The translations under genes were made by a program, and so were the position numbers. Positions 35,304 to 44,680 of a stretch of 64,000 nt of DNA are shown piece by piece. How positions within the stretch are numbered: the first letter of the stretch is position 1; the number at the start of each line of letters is the position of its first letter. Below the pieces are notes generated by a model, which ran no database searches, was not told where the DNA came from, and saw nothing but the letters and a program-made list of their open reading frames with translations. The stretch lies in contig CAYOLV010000004.1 of NCBI GenBank assembly GCA_964404895.1, forward strand, positions 62,001 to 126,000. The letters run 5' to 3'. This DNA is from JBGSUZ01 sp964404895 (GTDB lineage: Bacteria; Bacillota; Clostridia; Peptostreptococcales; Acidaminobacteraceae).

Positions 35304-36118
35304 ATCCTTTTAAAGAGATTTTCGATGGCCCGACCAACACCGTCTGCTTCATTGGAGTCTGCCACATGGTCTGCAACGTCTTTTACAAAGTCCTCTGCGT
35401 TCTCCATGGCAATTCCATAACCAGCTGCCTGTAACATTTCAAGATCGTTTTCGTTGTCTCCAAAGGCGACGACTTCATTGATGGGAATGCCCAGTAACCC
35501 GCATAAGTGACGCAAAGCAGTTCCTTTGTTGGTATCTTTCATAAGGACATCGAACATGGTATCCAATGATTTAAAACCAGAGACCCCCGGAATATTTTCG
35601 AGGGTCTTTCTCATTTCAAGCGCCCTTTCCGTATTGTCGTAGTAAGCCCCAATTTTGTAAATTTCCGTTTGGTCAAAAAGTCCCTCTGCCGATTCAACAA
35701 TTTCGGTTTGAATTCTATAAGCATCAGGCAAAGTTTTTGAAAATGCTTCATAATAGGCGATGGCTTTTTCCATACGAGTGCTGTAAATTGTATTCTTATC
35801 GTATAAATGATAATAGACCCCATAGGCCTCACAGACCTTTATAATTTGAAGACCCACTTCTTTAGAAATAGGACGGCCATACAGAACCTCATCTGTAAGC
35901 GGGTCGATAATTACTGCCCCATTGCAGCAAATCAAAGGGGTGGTTATGCCCAGATCGTCTGCATAACTCTTAGCCGCTGGATAAATTCGCCCCGTGGCTA
36001 AAGTGAATTTTGCCTTGTGGGCTTCCAATTGACGTATGGCAATTTTGGTATTTTCAGACACTTTCTTTTGATCATTTAAAAGCGTGCCATCCATGTCGGA
36101 AACTATTAATTTGAACAT
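35300..36118 (-). CDS. Cof-type HAD hydrolase
   Basis: 272 residues. The four HAD motifs are present: DMDGTLLND (nucleophile Asp), TLATGRIY, the Lys near TNKGTALRHL, and VAFGDNENDLEML. The large C2-type cap between motifs 2 and 3 identifies the Cof/YidA group, which act on sugar phosphates or cofactors such as flavin mononucleotide. Substrate unknown. Confidence 0.92.
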   Translation of the reverse strand: MFKLIVSDMDGTLLNDQKKVSENTKIAIRQLEAHKAKFTLATGRIYPAAKSYADDLGITTPLICCNGAVIIDPLTDEVLYGRPISKEVGLQIIKVCEAYGVYYHLYDKNTIYSTRMEKAIAYYEAFSKTLPDAYRIQTEIVESAEGLFDQTEIYKIGAYYDNTERALEMRKTLENIPGVSGFKSLDTMFDVLMKDTNKGTALRHLCGLLGIPINEVVAFGDNENDLEMLQAAGYGIAMENAEDFVKDVADHVADSNEADGVGRAIENLFKRI

Positions 36119-36190
36119 TTGCTCACTTCCTTATATTAGAATCTTAATACCTCATATTAAAATTTTAATTCCTCAACGCTAATTTTCAAA

Positions 36191-36218
36191 GAAAAAGCCT
36201 AGGGTTTCCCCTAAGCTT
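36191..36218 (-). terminator. intrinsic terminator overlapping the rnr stop codon
   Basis: AGCTTAGGG pairs with CCCTAGGCT (one wobble) and is followed by TTTTTC on the minus strand. The TAG stop of rnr lies inside the stem. Confidence 0.85.
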
Positions 36219-38409
36219 CTACGCTAATTTCAATTTGTTTGCTTGGTGCTTTAGGTTCAATGATTTCCACACATTCAAAGTCGATTTCTCTCAGGTCTAC
36301 ATCGACCCTTCTAACGATTACTTTGATCAGATCCCCCATTCTGAAGCTTTTCTTAGTGCGCTCTCCAATGAGTTGCATAAGGGTCTCGTCGTAGTAATAG
36401 TAATCGTCTAGTAAGTTCGTAATCCGCACTAAACCCTCTACTGTATTTTCCAGTTCAACAAAGAAGCCAAAACTGGTTACCGATGAAATAACCCCGTCAT
36501 AAGTCTCCCCTACATGAGAAAGCATATATTCCGCTTTTTTCATGTCATCTGCGTCGCGTTCAGCCTGTTCTGCTAATCGCTCTCGTTCAGAAGACTGTAA
36601 AGACGCCCCCTCAACAATAGACTTAAGACGTTCTAATCGTTTTTCATTGATCTTGCCATTCAAAGATTCTTTAATAATTCTGTGAATCTGGAGGTCAGGG
36701 TATCTTCTGATAGGAGAGGTGAAGTGGCAGTAATATTTAGCCGCTAACCCAAAGTGTCCCTCGTTCAGAGGTGAGTATTTGGCTTGCTTCAAAGATCTCA
36801 GCATTAATTTATTAATGATATGCTCTTCGCGTGTTCCCTCTACTTTTCCAAGCAATAGTTGAATCGCCTTCGGATGAACTTCGCCGTCTTTCATTTTGAT
36901 CATATAGCCAAAGTTGGCCAAGAATTTATTGAAGTTCTCGATTTTTTCTTCATTCGGCAATTCATGTATACGGTATACAAAAGGCATCTCCATCCAGAAG
37001 AAGTGTTCTGCAATGGTTTCATTGGCAATCAGCATAAATTCTTCAATAATTCTATTGGCAATTCTGCGGTCTTCCTTAACCACGTCCACCGCTCTGCCTT
37101 CCTCGTCACACTTGATTTTAGCCTCTGGGAAGTTAAAATCGATTGCCCCTCTCAAATCTCTTCTCTTTTTCAAGATTTTTTGAAGGTCTTCCATGGTTTT
37201 AAAGAAGTCGAAGAGGTATTCATAATGTTGAAGTTCGTCTAAGCGTTTGCCTTCCACAATATCGGAGACATCGTCATAGACCATGCGCTCCGTGGTTTTA
37301 ATAACCGATTCGTAAATATCATGGGCCACCACTTGGCCTTTTTCGTCTATTTCCATGTCAATTGAAAGGGTTAATCGATTGACTTTAGGATTCAAACTAC
37401 AAATGCCGTTAGAAAGTTTTCTAGGCAGCATTGGCACAACTTTGTTGACCAAATAAACAGAGGTCCCTCGTTCAAAAGCTTCCTTGTCTAGGACAGATCC
37501 TTCTTTCACATAGTGAGTCACGTCCGCAATATGGACGCTGAGCAAGTAATTGCCGTTTGAGAGCTTCACAACGGCTACGGCGTCATCTAAGTCCTTTGCA
37601 TCTGGTCCATCAATGGTGACGATTCTAGCGTCTCTCAGGTCACGTCTGCCAATAAGGTCTTCGTCTAAAACTTCTGGAGAAATTTGAGCCGCTGCGTCTT
37701 CCACTTTATTCGGGAACTCTTCTGGCAAGCCAAATTTGTAAATGACAGAGAGGATATCTACCCCTGGGGCATTTTTATTGCCTAGAACTTCAACCACTTT
37801 ACCTTCAGCCTTTTTATCGCCTTCAGGCCATTTTACAATTTTAACGACGACTTTGTCTCCACTCTCAGCACCCATAGTTGAATTGAAAGGAATAAACACG
37901 TCTTGATTGATTTTTTTATCGTCTGCAATTACAAAGCCAAAGCTCTTATTTTTCTGGAATACACCTACAATTTGAGGGTTTGCACGTTCAACGACTTTAA
38001 TAATAGTCCCCTCACGTCTCTTCTCCCCGTCTAAGCCCTTAGTCACCTTGCACAGGACTCTGTCCTTGTTCATGGCGCCGCCCATCTCACTGGCAGGAAT
38101 AAAGACATCTGAAGAGGGTGTTCCGTCATGCTTTTTGCCCGCAGTTGCACTGCCGTCCACCATGACAAAACCAAAACCTCTTTGGGTCACTTCAATTTTG
38201 CCCAGAACCATGCCAAACATTTCTGGTGTTCCATATTTTTTCTTTTTTGTTGCGATGAGAATGCCTTCGTCTGCCATTTTAGCTAACAACTCAAAAATAA
38301 CCTTGTACTGACTTGGGTCAATGTCCAAGTATTTTGCTAAATCTATATCAAGGATGGGTTTTTCTATTTCACTGCGAAAAACCTCGATGATCCGATCTCT
38401 AATGTTCAT
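36211..38409 (-). CDS. rnr: ribonuclease R
   Basis: 732 residues. An N-terminal helical region and two cold-shock domains (e.g. GFGFVMVDG, SFGFVIADD) precede the RNB nuclease domain. The RNB domain carries the active-site Asp cluster IDGPDAKDLDDAVAV, followed by a C-terminal S1 domain (GETYDGVISSVTSFGFFVELEN). It degrades structured RNA 3'-5' and, with SmpB/tmRNA encoded at 342-1174, removes mRNAs of stalled ribosomes. The basic tail of some homologues is lacking. Confidence 0.96.
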   Translation of the reverse strand: MNIRDRIIEVFRSEIEKPILDIDLAKYLDIDPSQYKVIFELLAKMADEGILIATKKKKYGTPEMFGMVLGKIEVTQRGFGFVMVDGSATAGKKHDGTPSSDVFIPASEMGGAMNKDRVLCKVTKGLDGEKRREGTIIKVVERANPQIVGVFQKNKSFGFVIADDKKINQDVFIPFNSTMGAESGDKVVVKIVKWPEGDKKAEGKVVEVLGNKNAPGVDILSVIYKFGLPEEFPNKVEDAAAQISPEVLDEDLIGRRDLRDARIVTIDGPDAKDLDDAVAVVKLSNGNYLLSVHIADVTHYVKEGSVLDKEAFERGTSVYLVNKVVPMLPRKLSNGICSLNPKVNRLTLSIDMEIDEKGQVVAHDIYESVIKTTERMVYDDVSDIVEGKRLDELQHYEYLFDFFKTMEDLQKILKKRRDLRGAIDFNFPEAKIKCDEEGRAVDVVKEDRRIANRIIEEFMLIANETIAEHFFWMEMPFVYRIHELPNEEKIENFNKFLANFGYMIKMKDGEVHPKAIQLLLGKVEGTREEHIINKLMLRSLKQAKYSPLNEGHFGLAAKYYCHFTSPIRRYPDLQIHRIIKESLNGKINEKRLERLKSIVEGASLQSSERERLAEQAERDADDMKKAEYMLSHVGETYDGVISSVTSFGFFVELENTVEGLVRITNLLDDYYYYDETLMQLIGERTKKSFRMGDLIKVIVRRVDVDLREIDFECVEIIEPKAPSKQIEISVEA

Positions 38410-38504
38410 AATAATCCCCTCCTACTTATAAGAATATTATACCCTTCTATTAAGAAAAAACCAACTCACTATAGATTTTGTCAGCGGTTTGTTAGTTTCT
38501 TAAG

Positions 38505-38538
38505 CAAAAAAAGACCTTGGCATAATGCCAAGGTCTTT
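38505..38538 (-). terminator. intrinsic terminator of hppA
   Basis: AAAGACCTTGGCAT and ATGCCAAGGTCTTT form a near-perfect palindrome, with a run of T following on the minus strand. Confidence 0.93.
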
Positions 38539-38546
38539 GATGTTTA

Positions 38547-40550
38547 TTATAATAAAGATCCAAATCTGATGAACAAAGGTGCAAATACCAATGAAACGAT
38601 AGTCATCAATTTGATAAGGATATTGATGGATGGACCCGATGTATCTTTGAATGGATCCCCAACAGTGTCGCCAACAACCGCAGCTTTATGTGGTTCAGAA
38701 CCTTTGCCGCCGTGATGTCCTTCTTCAATGTATTTCTTTGCATTATCCCATGCGCCACCAGCGTTTGCCATGAAGATTGCAAGGAGAACACCTGTAACAA
38801 GAGCACCAGCCAACATGCCGCCAAGTGCTTGTGTGCCTAACAATAAACCAACAACTACTGGTGAACCAACTGCCATAAGACCAGGAATCAACATTTCTCT
38901 GAGTGCCGCTTGTGTAGAAATATCTACACATCTTGCATAGTCAGGTTTTTGAGTGCCTTCCATGATACCAGGCATTGTTTTGAATTGTCTTCTAACTTCT
39001 TCAATCATTTGGAATGCTGCTTTACCAACAGACTCCATTGTCATAGCTGTGAACAAGAATGGCAACATACCACCGATGAACAAACCTACTACAACACGAG
39101 GATCAAGAAGGTCGATTTTATCAAGACCCACAACTTGTGAGTAAGAAGCAAAGAGACCAAGTGCTGTTAACGCAGCAGAACCAATTGCAAAGCCTTTTCC
39201 GATTGCCGCTGTCGTATTACCAACAGCATCTAATTTATCCGTGATTTTACGAACTTCTTTAGGAAGGTCAGCCATTTCAGCAATACCGCCTGCGTTGTCC
39301 GAAATAGGACCGTAAGCATCAACCGCTACAGTAATACCTGTTGTTGCAAGCATACCTACTGCTGCTAAGGCAATACCGTAAAGACCATTAGCGCCGCCGC
39401 CCATAACATTGTAAGCTACTAAAGTTGCGCCTGCAATGAATAACATTGGAATAGCTGTTGAATACATACCTACGGCTAAACCGCTAATGATTGTTGTAGC
39501 AGGACCTGTTTCAGATTGCTGAGCAATTTTCTTAACAGATTTATAATCACCAGATGTGTAAACTTCAGTAACAAAACCAATAACTGTACCCGCAAGAAGA
39601 CCTGCAATAATTGCGCCAGCAGCTTTAAAGTCACCGAATGCAAATTTACTGAGAGCAAGTGCAGCTACTACAATTAGTCCTGAAGAAACATAAGTAGACA
39701 TTTTTAAAGCTTTATGTGGATTTGACTTTTCATCGCCTTTAACAAATAAAATACCGATGATTGAAGCCAAGATTCCAATAGCAGCGAGTACTAATGGATA
39801 AAGAACCCCAGCAATGCTGTTTTCAAGAACAACGCCCAAAGTAATTGCGGCGATGATTGAACCTACATAGGACTCAAATAAGTCAGATCCCATACCTGCT
39901 ACGTCACCAACGTTGTCACCAACATTATCTGCAATAACAGCTGGGTTTCTTGGATCGTCTTCAGGAATACCTGCTTCAACTTTACCTACAAGGTCAGCAC
40001 CAACGTCTGCCGCTTTGGTATAAATACCGCCGCCAACACGACCAAAGAGTGCAATTGAAGAAGCACCAAGACCGAAACCAGTAACAATCGTAATATCTTT
40101 GAAGATGACGTAAAGAACACTAACGCCTATAATACCGAAACCTACTACACACATACCCATAACCGATCCACCAGCGAACGCTACAGATAGTGCTTTGTTC
40201 ATGCCGCTTTCTCTTGCTGCGTTAGCTGTTCTAACGTTAGCTTTGGTAGCAACTCTCATACCAAAGAAACCCGCTAATGCAGAAAAAGTACAACCAATAA
40301 CGAAACAGACTGCAGTTAAAGGACTAATGCCTACTGCAATGATAGTGCCGAGAACCAAAACAAAGACAACCATTGTTCTGTATTCTCTTCGCAAAAATGC
40401 CATAGCACCTTCAGCGATGTAGTTTGAAATTTCGATCATTCGATCAGTTCCAGGCGCAACAGTATTGATTCTAGTTACAACCAGGAAATAAGCGAAGATT
40501 AGCGCGAGCACACCAGCAACTGGCGCTAAGTAAATGAAGCTTTCGTTCAT
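38547..40550 (-). CDS. hppA: membrane pyrophosphatase, probably K+-dependent and Na+-pumping
   Basis: 667 residues with about 16 membrane helices. Substrate and Mg2+ sites appear as DVGADLVGKVEAGIPEDDPRNPA, DNVGDNVGD and DNAGGIAEMA. GNTTAAIGKGFAIGS has Ala where K+-independent enzymes have Lys, which marks the K+-dependent type. SDLFESYVGSI has Glu where proton-pumping enzymes have Gly, a residue linked to Na+ transport. It would use pyrophosphate energy to build a sodium gradient. The start has AAGGAGGT nine bases upstream. Confidence 0.93.
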   Translation of the reverse strand: MNESFIYLAPVAGVLALIFAYFLVVTRINTVAPGTDRMIEISNYIAEGAMAFLRREYRTMVVFVLVLGTIIAVGISPLTAVCFVIGCTFSALAGFFGMRVATKANVRTANAARESGMNKALSVAFAGGSVMGMCVVGFGIIGVSVLYVIFKDITIVTGFGLGASSIALFGRVGGGIYTKAADVGADLVGKVEAGIPEDDPRNPAVIADNVGDNVGDVAGMGSDLFESYVGSIIAAITLGVVLENSIAGVLYPLVLAAIGILASIIGILFVKGDEKSNPHKALKMSTYVSSGLIVVAALALSKFAFGDFKAAGAIIAGLLAGTVIGFVTEVYTSGDYKSVKKIAQQSETGPATTIISGLAVGMYSTAIPMLFIAGATLVAYNVMGGGANGLYGIALAAVGMLATTGITVAVDAYGPISDNAGGIAEMADLPKEVRKITDKLDAVGNTTAAIGKGFAIGSAALTALGLFASYSQVVGLDKIDLLDPRVVVGLFIGGMLPFLFTAMTMESVGKAAFQMIEEVRRQFKTMPGIMEGTQKPDYARCVDISTQAALREMLIPGLMAVGSPVVVGLLLGTQALGGMLAGALVTGVLLAIFMANAGGAWDNAKKYIEEGHHGGKGSEPHKAAVVGDTVGDPFKDTSGPSINILIKLMTIVSLVFAPLFIRFGSLL

Positions 40551-40628
40551 TTTACCTGTACCTCCTTAGAATTTGTGTTAAATTTTGTAGCGTCGTAAAG
40601 AAATGAGTTTCTTAACCCGCTACATAAT

Positions 40629-40657
40629 AAAAAGCGCAATGATTTCTCATTGCGTTT
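40629..40657 (-). terminator. intrinsic terminator of secG
   Basis: AACGCAATGA pairs with TCATTGCGC around GAAA, followed by a T-rich tract on the minus strand, between secG and hppA. Confidence 0.85.
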
Positions 40658-40669
40658 TCAATCCATGAA

Positions 40670-40897
40670 TTAGATTGCATTTAATACTAAAGCGCATAAG
40701 ATAAATCCAACTGCTGCTACTTTTGTGATTCTATCCAATGTGTGGTCCAAAGCACGTCCTTTTTGTTTACCAAATAGTTGCTCCGCACCACCAGTGATAG
40801 AGCCTGACATGCCTGCACTCTTACCTGATTGACCAATAATGCTGATAATTAAGATGATGCACGCAACGACGAGTAATACTGTGATTGCTATTTTCAT
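40670..40897 (-). CDS. secG: protein-export membrane protein SecG
   Basis: 75 residues, two membrane helices. The N-terminal helix, the cytoplasmic loop GGAEQLFGKQKGRALDHTLDRITK and the second helix match SecG of Firmicutes, a small partner of SecYE. It has its own extended -10 promoter and a terminator on each side, although it sits downstream of eno as in many relatives. Confidence 0.95.
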   Translation of the reverse strand: MKIAITVLLVVACIILIISIIGQSGKSAGMSGSITGGAEQLFGKQKGRALDHTLDRITKVAAVGFILCALVLNAI

Positions 40898-40929
40898 GAG
40901 ATAGCCTCCTTCATAAATTCAACAAATGT

Positions 40930-40958
40930 ATTTTATCATAAGCAATCTGCCTTTTCAA
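40930..40958 (-). promoter_or_regulatory. extended -10 promoter of secG
   Basis: TTGAAA (40953-40958), 17-base spacer, TGA-TAAAAT with the -10 at 40930-40935, read on the minus strand. Confidence 0.7.
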
Positions 40959-41021
40959 GAAAACTTGTATGGTACAGACCTATTTTAGCATACAATCACA
41001 AATAAATTTGTTAAATCGAGA

Positions 41022-41050
41022 AAAAAGAGGATGGTTATCCATCCCCTTTC
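41022..41050 (-). terminator. terminator of the glycolytic operon
   Basis: GGGGATGG pairs with CCATCCTC around ATAA, followed by six T on the minus strand, nine bases after the eno stop. Confidence 0.9.
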
Positions 41051-41058
41051 AGAAATAT

Positions 41059-42351
41059 TTACTTTTTGATGTTGTAGAATGCATCCATACCTGGGTATTT
41101 AGCTGTTGCATCTAACATTTCTTCAATTCTGAGAAGTTGGTTGTACTTTTCAACTCTGTCGATTCTTGCAGGTGCGCCTGTTTTGATTTGACCAGAGTTT
41201 ACAGCAACTGCCATATCCGCAATTGTCGAATCTGAAGTTTCACCAGATCTGTGAGAAATAACTGTTGTGTAACCAGCTCTCTTAGCCATTTCGATAGCAT
41301 CTAATGTCTCTGTGATAGAACCGATTTGGTTAAGTTTTACAAGGATTGAGTTAGCAGTACCAGAAGCGATACCTTTAGCAAGTCTCTCAGTGTTTGTAAC
41401 GAACAAGTCATCACCAACGATTTGAATTTTGCCACCCAATTTTTCTGTAAGAAGTTTCCAACCAGACCAATCTTCTTCATCAAGACCATCTTCAATTGAG
41501 ATGATTGGGTATTTGCCTACAAGGTACTCGTAGTAAGCAACCATTTCTTCTGAAGTCATTGATTTGCCTTCGCCTGCTAAGTCATATTTTTTAGTTTCAG
41601 CATTCCAAAGTTCTGTCGCAGCAACGTCAAGAGCGATTTTAACTTCTACACCTGGCTTGTAACCCGCTTTTTCGATTGCTTCGATGATGACTTCGATTGC
41701 TTCTTCGTTAGATTTAAGGTTAGGAGCGAAACCGCCTTCATCGCCTACGCCTGTTGCTAAGTTTCTCTTAGTCAAAACAGCTTTAAGGTTGTGGTAGATT
41801 TCAGCACCTGTTCTAAGAGCTTCTTTGAATGATTTAGCGCCAACTGGCATAACCATGAACTCTTGGATATCTACGTTGTTGTCCGCGTGTGAGCCACCGT
41901 TAAGGATGTTCATCATTGGAACTGGAAGTGTTTTAGCGTTAGTACCGCCAAGGTATTGGTAAAGTGGTAAACCAAGTGAATCTGCAGCAGCTCTTGCAAC
42001 AGCCATAGAAACGCCGAGGATTGCATTAGCACCGAGTTTAGCTTTGTTGTGTGTACCGTCAAGTTCGATCATTACTCTATCGATTTCAACTTGATCGTAA
42101 ACGCTCATGCCCACGATTTCTGGAGCGATGATGTCGTTAACGTTGTTAACAGCTGTTTGAACGCCTTTGCCAAGGTATCTTGACTTGTCGCCATCTCTGA
42201 GTTCAACTGCTTCAAATGCGCCAGTAGATGCGCCTGAAGGGATACCCGCTCTTGCCATTGTACCGTCTTCTAAGTAAACTTCTACTTCGATTGTTGGATT
42301 GCCTCTTGAATCAAGGATTTCTCTACCGTAAACGCCGATAATTGTTGACAT
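41059..42351 (-). CDS. eno: enolase
   Basis: 430 residues. It interconverts 2-phosphoglycerate and phosphoenolpyruvate. The N-terminal REILDSRGNPT, GVSMAVARAAA, the metal-ligand segment VGDDLFVTNTERL and the signature LVKLNQIGSITETL plus SHRSGETSD are all intact. Last gene of the cggR-gap-pgk-tpiA-gpmI-eno operon. Confidence 0.98.
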   Translation of the reverse strand: MSTIIGVYGREILDSRGNPTIEVEVYLEDGTMARAGIPSGASTGAFEAVELRDGDKSRYLGKGVQTAVNNVNDIIAPEIVGMSVYDQVEIDRVMIELDGTHNKAKLGANAILGVSMAVARAAADSLGLPLYQYLGGTNAKTLPVPMMNILNGGSHADNNVDIQEFMVMPVGAKSFKEALRTGAEIYHNLKAVLTKRNLATGVGDEGGFAPNLKSNEEAIEVIIEAIEKAGYKPGVEVKIALDVAATELWNAETKKYDLAGEGKSMTSEEMVAYYEYLVGKYPIISIEDGLDEEDWSGWKLLTEKLGGKIQIVGDDLFVTNTERLAKGIASGTANSILVKLNQIGSITETLDAIEMAKRAGYTTVISHRSGETSDSTIADMAVAVNSGQIKTGAPARIDRVEKYNQLLRIEEMLDATAKYPGMDAFYNIKK

Positions 42352-42378
42352 ATTAATTCCTCCATATACTCATTATAT

Positions 42379-43911
42379 TTAGTGTTTTTGAATCAGGCTT
42401 TTGCCTGTCATTTCAGCAGGTTGTTCTAACTCTAACAATTCGAGGAGCGTTGGTGCCAAATCACACAATTTACCACCAGTTCTGAGGGTTGTACCTTCAG
42501 CACCAGCTAAGATTACAGGAACATGGTTGGTGGTATGAGCGGTAAAAGGTTTACCCGTTTCATAGTCTACCATCATTTCTGCATTGCCGTGGTCCGCCGT
42601 AATAATAACTGCGCCACCAAGGGCAGTTATCTTGTCCACCACTTTGCCGAGGCAATCGTCTACCGTTTCAACAGCTTTCACTGCAGCTTCAAATACCCCT
42701 GTATGACCGACCATGTCTGGGTTTGCGTAGTTGCAGATGATCAAGTCATACATGCCGCTGTCCAGTTTTTCAAGAAGGGTGTCCGTGAGTTCAGGAGCAC
42801 TCATCTCTGGTTGAAGATCATAAGTCGCTACTTTTGGAGAAGGAATCAAACATCTTTCTTCGTCTGGATTCGCCTCTTCCACGCCGCCGTTAAAGAAGAA
42901 GGTTACGTGAGCGTATTTTTCAGTCTCTGCAATTCTAAGCTGCTTAAGACCTTTAGAAGCCACGAAGGTGCCAAGGGTATTGTTAATGGTTTGGGGTGTA
43001 TATGCCACTGTTACATTTGGCATAGTCAGATCATACTGAGTCAAGCAAACGTATGTCGTCTTGAAATAGTTTCTCTCAAAGCCGTCAAAATTCTCGTCTA
43101 CAATGGCACGGGTAATCTCTCTGGCTCTGTCAGGTCTGAAGTTGAAGAAGATCACTGAATCCCCTTCGCTCACTTTTGCCATAGGCTGACCATTTTCTAA
43201 AATCACGCCAGGCACCACAAACTCATCGTTGACACCTTCAGCGTAGTTAGCTTCAACAAGGGCTTTAGCCGATGTAAAACCTTTGCCTTCACCGTTTACT
43301 AATGTTTTGTATGCAAGTTCAACTCTTTCCCAACGCTTGTCTCTGTCCATTGCATAATAACGACCGGAAACCGTTGCAATTTGTCCAACGCCAACCTTTG
43401 CCATATAGGCTTCAATTTCAGCAATGTATTCAAGGGCGCTCATAGGTGGCGTATCTCTGCCATCTAAAAAGGCGTGAATATAAACTTTCTTCAAATCATT
43501 TTTTTTGGCTAAATCGATGAAACCTTTCAAATGCTCAATATGGCTGTGAACGCCACCATCTGAAAGAAGTCCAAATAAGTGAAGGGCTTTGTCGTTAGAC
43601 TTTGCATTATTCACGGCTCTGAGCAATTCAGGGTTTTCAAAGAAGTCCCCATCCAAAATCGATTTGGTAATTCTTGTTAATTCTTGATAGATGATTCTGC
43701 CGGCACCGATGTTTAGGTGACCCACTTCAGAGTTGCCCATTTGACCCTCAGGAAGACCGACATCCATGCCGCTGGCACCGATATCTGTCGTTGGGCAAGT
43801 TGCCATCAACTTATCAAAATGAGGTGTATTTGCAGAATAGACTGCGTTAAAGTTATGATTAGGATTATTGCCCCAACCATCTAATATCACTAATGCTACT
43901 GGTTTTTTCAT
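42379..43911 (-). CDS. gpmI: 2,3-bisphosphoglycerate-independent phosphoglycerate mutase
   Basis: 510 residues of the alkaline-phosphatase fold. LVILDGWG carries the first Mn2+ Asp, GNSEVGHLNIG the phosphoserine, and the C-terminal ITADHGNAEMM the other ligands. It interconverts 3- and 2-phosphoglycerate. It lies between tpiA and eno with short gaps. Confidence 0.98.
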   Translation of the reverse strand: MKKPVALVILDGWGNNPNHNFNAVYSANTPHFDKLMATCPTTDIGASGMDVGLPEGQMGNSEVGHLNIGAGRIIYQELTRITKSILDGDFFENPELLRAVNNAKSNDKALHLFGLLSDGGVHSHIEHLKGFIDLAKKNDLKKVYIHAFLDGRDTPPMSALEYIAEIEAYMAKVGVGQIATVSGRYYAMDRDKRWERVELAYKTLVNGEGKGFTSAKALVEANYAEGVNDEFVVPGVILENGQPMAKVSEGDSVIFFNFRPDRAREITRAIVDENFDGFERNYFKTTYVCLTQYDLTMPNVTVAYTPQTINNTLGTFVASKGLKQLRIAETEKYAHVTFFFNGGVEEANPDEERCLIPSPKVATYDLQPEMSAPELTDTLLEKLDSGMYDLIICNYANPDMVGHTGVFEAAVKAVETVDDCLGKVVDKITALGGAVIITADHGNAEMMVDYETGKPFTAHTTNHVPVILAGAEGTTLRTGGKLCDLAPTLLELLELEQPAEMTGKSLIQKH

Positions 43912-43922
43912 GTAGCCTCCAA

Positions 43923-44669
43923 TTAAAAATTAACAAGAGAGATGAAGCTGTCCGCTTTCACGCTGGCACCACCGACTAAAGCGCCGTCGATGTCTACTTC
44001 ATTCATGATCTCCTCAACATTTTCAGGCTTAACGCTGCCGCCGTATTGGATTCTTACTTCTTCTGAAACTTCTTCACCGTAAAGATCGGCAAGAACGCTT
44101 CTGATGTAAGCAATAACGTCGTTCGCTTGTTCCGCTGTAGCTGTTTTGCCTGTTCCGATTGCCCAAATTGGTTCGTAAGCAATGACAACTTTTTTAACAT
44201 CTTCAGCAGAAATATCTTTTAAGCCTTCAACCACTTGAACTTTACATACGGTTTTTGTTTCGTCAGCTTCGCGTTGTTCTAAAGTCTCACCGCAACACTT
44301 GATTGGCACAAGACCCGCTGCTAAAGCGGCTTTGACTTTCAAGTTTACTGTTTCGTTGGTCTCAGCAAAGTATTGTCTTCTTTCAGAGTGACCAATGACC
44401 ACGTGTGTCACGCCCACTTCTTTTAACATGTCCGCTGAAACTTCCCCTGTAAAAGCACCATTTTTCTCAAAATGCATGTTTTGAGCAGCAATTTTGATAT
44501 TAGTACCTTTAGCAGCTTCTGCTAAATCTTTGAGAAGGGTGAAAGGTGCACAAATCACCACTTCAACTTCTGTATCTTTCACCGCGTCTTTGATGTCGTT
44601 TACAAACTTAACACCTTCTGCGATGGATAAATTCATTTTCCAGTTACCAGCAATAATAGGTCTTCTCAT
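43923..44669 (-). CDS. tpiA: triosephosphate isomerase
   Basis: 248 residues. RPIIAGNWKMN with the catalytic Asn/Lys, VIGHSERR with the electrophilic His, and VIAYEPIWAIGTGKTA with the base Glu are intact. GGSVKPEN and DGALVGGASV bind phosphate. Confidence 0.98.
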   Translation of the reverse strand: MRRPIIAGNWKMNLSIAEGVKFVNDIKDAVKDTEVEVVICAPFTLLKDLAEAAKGTNIKIAAQNMHFEKNGAFTGEVSADMLKEVGVTHVVIGHSERRQYFAETNETVNLKVKAALAAGLVPIKCCGETLEQREADETKTVCKVQVVEGLKDISAEDVKKVVIAYEPIWAIGTGKTATAEQANDVIAYIRSVLADLYGEEVSEEVRIQYGGSVKPENVEEIMNEVDIDGALVGGASVKADSFISLVNF

Positions 44670-44680
44670 TTCGTCTCCCC

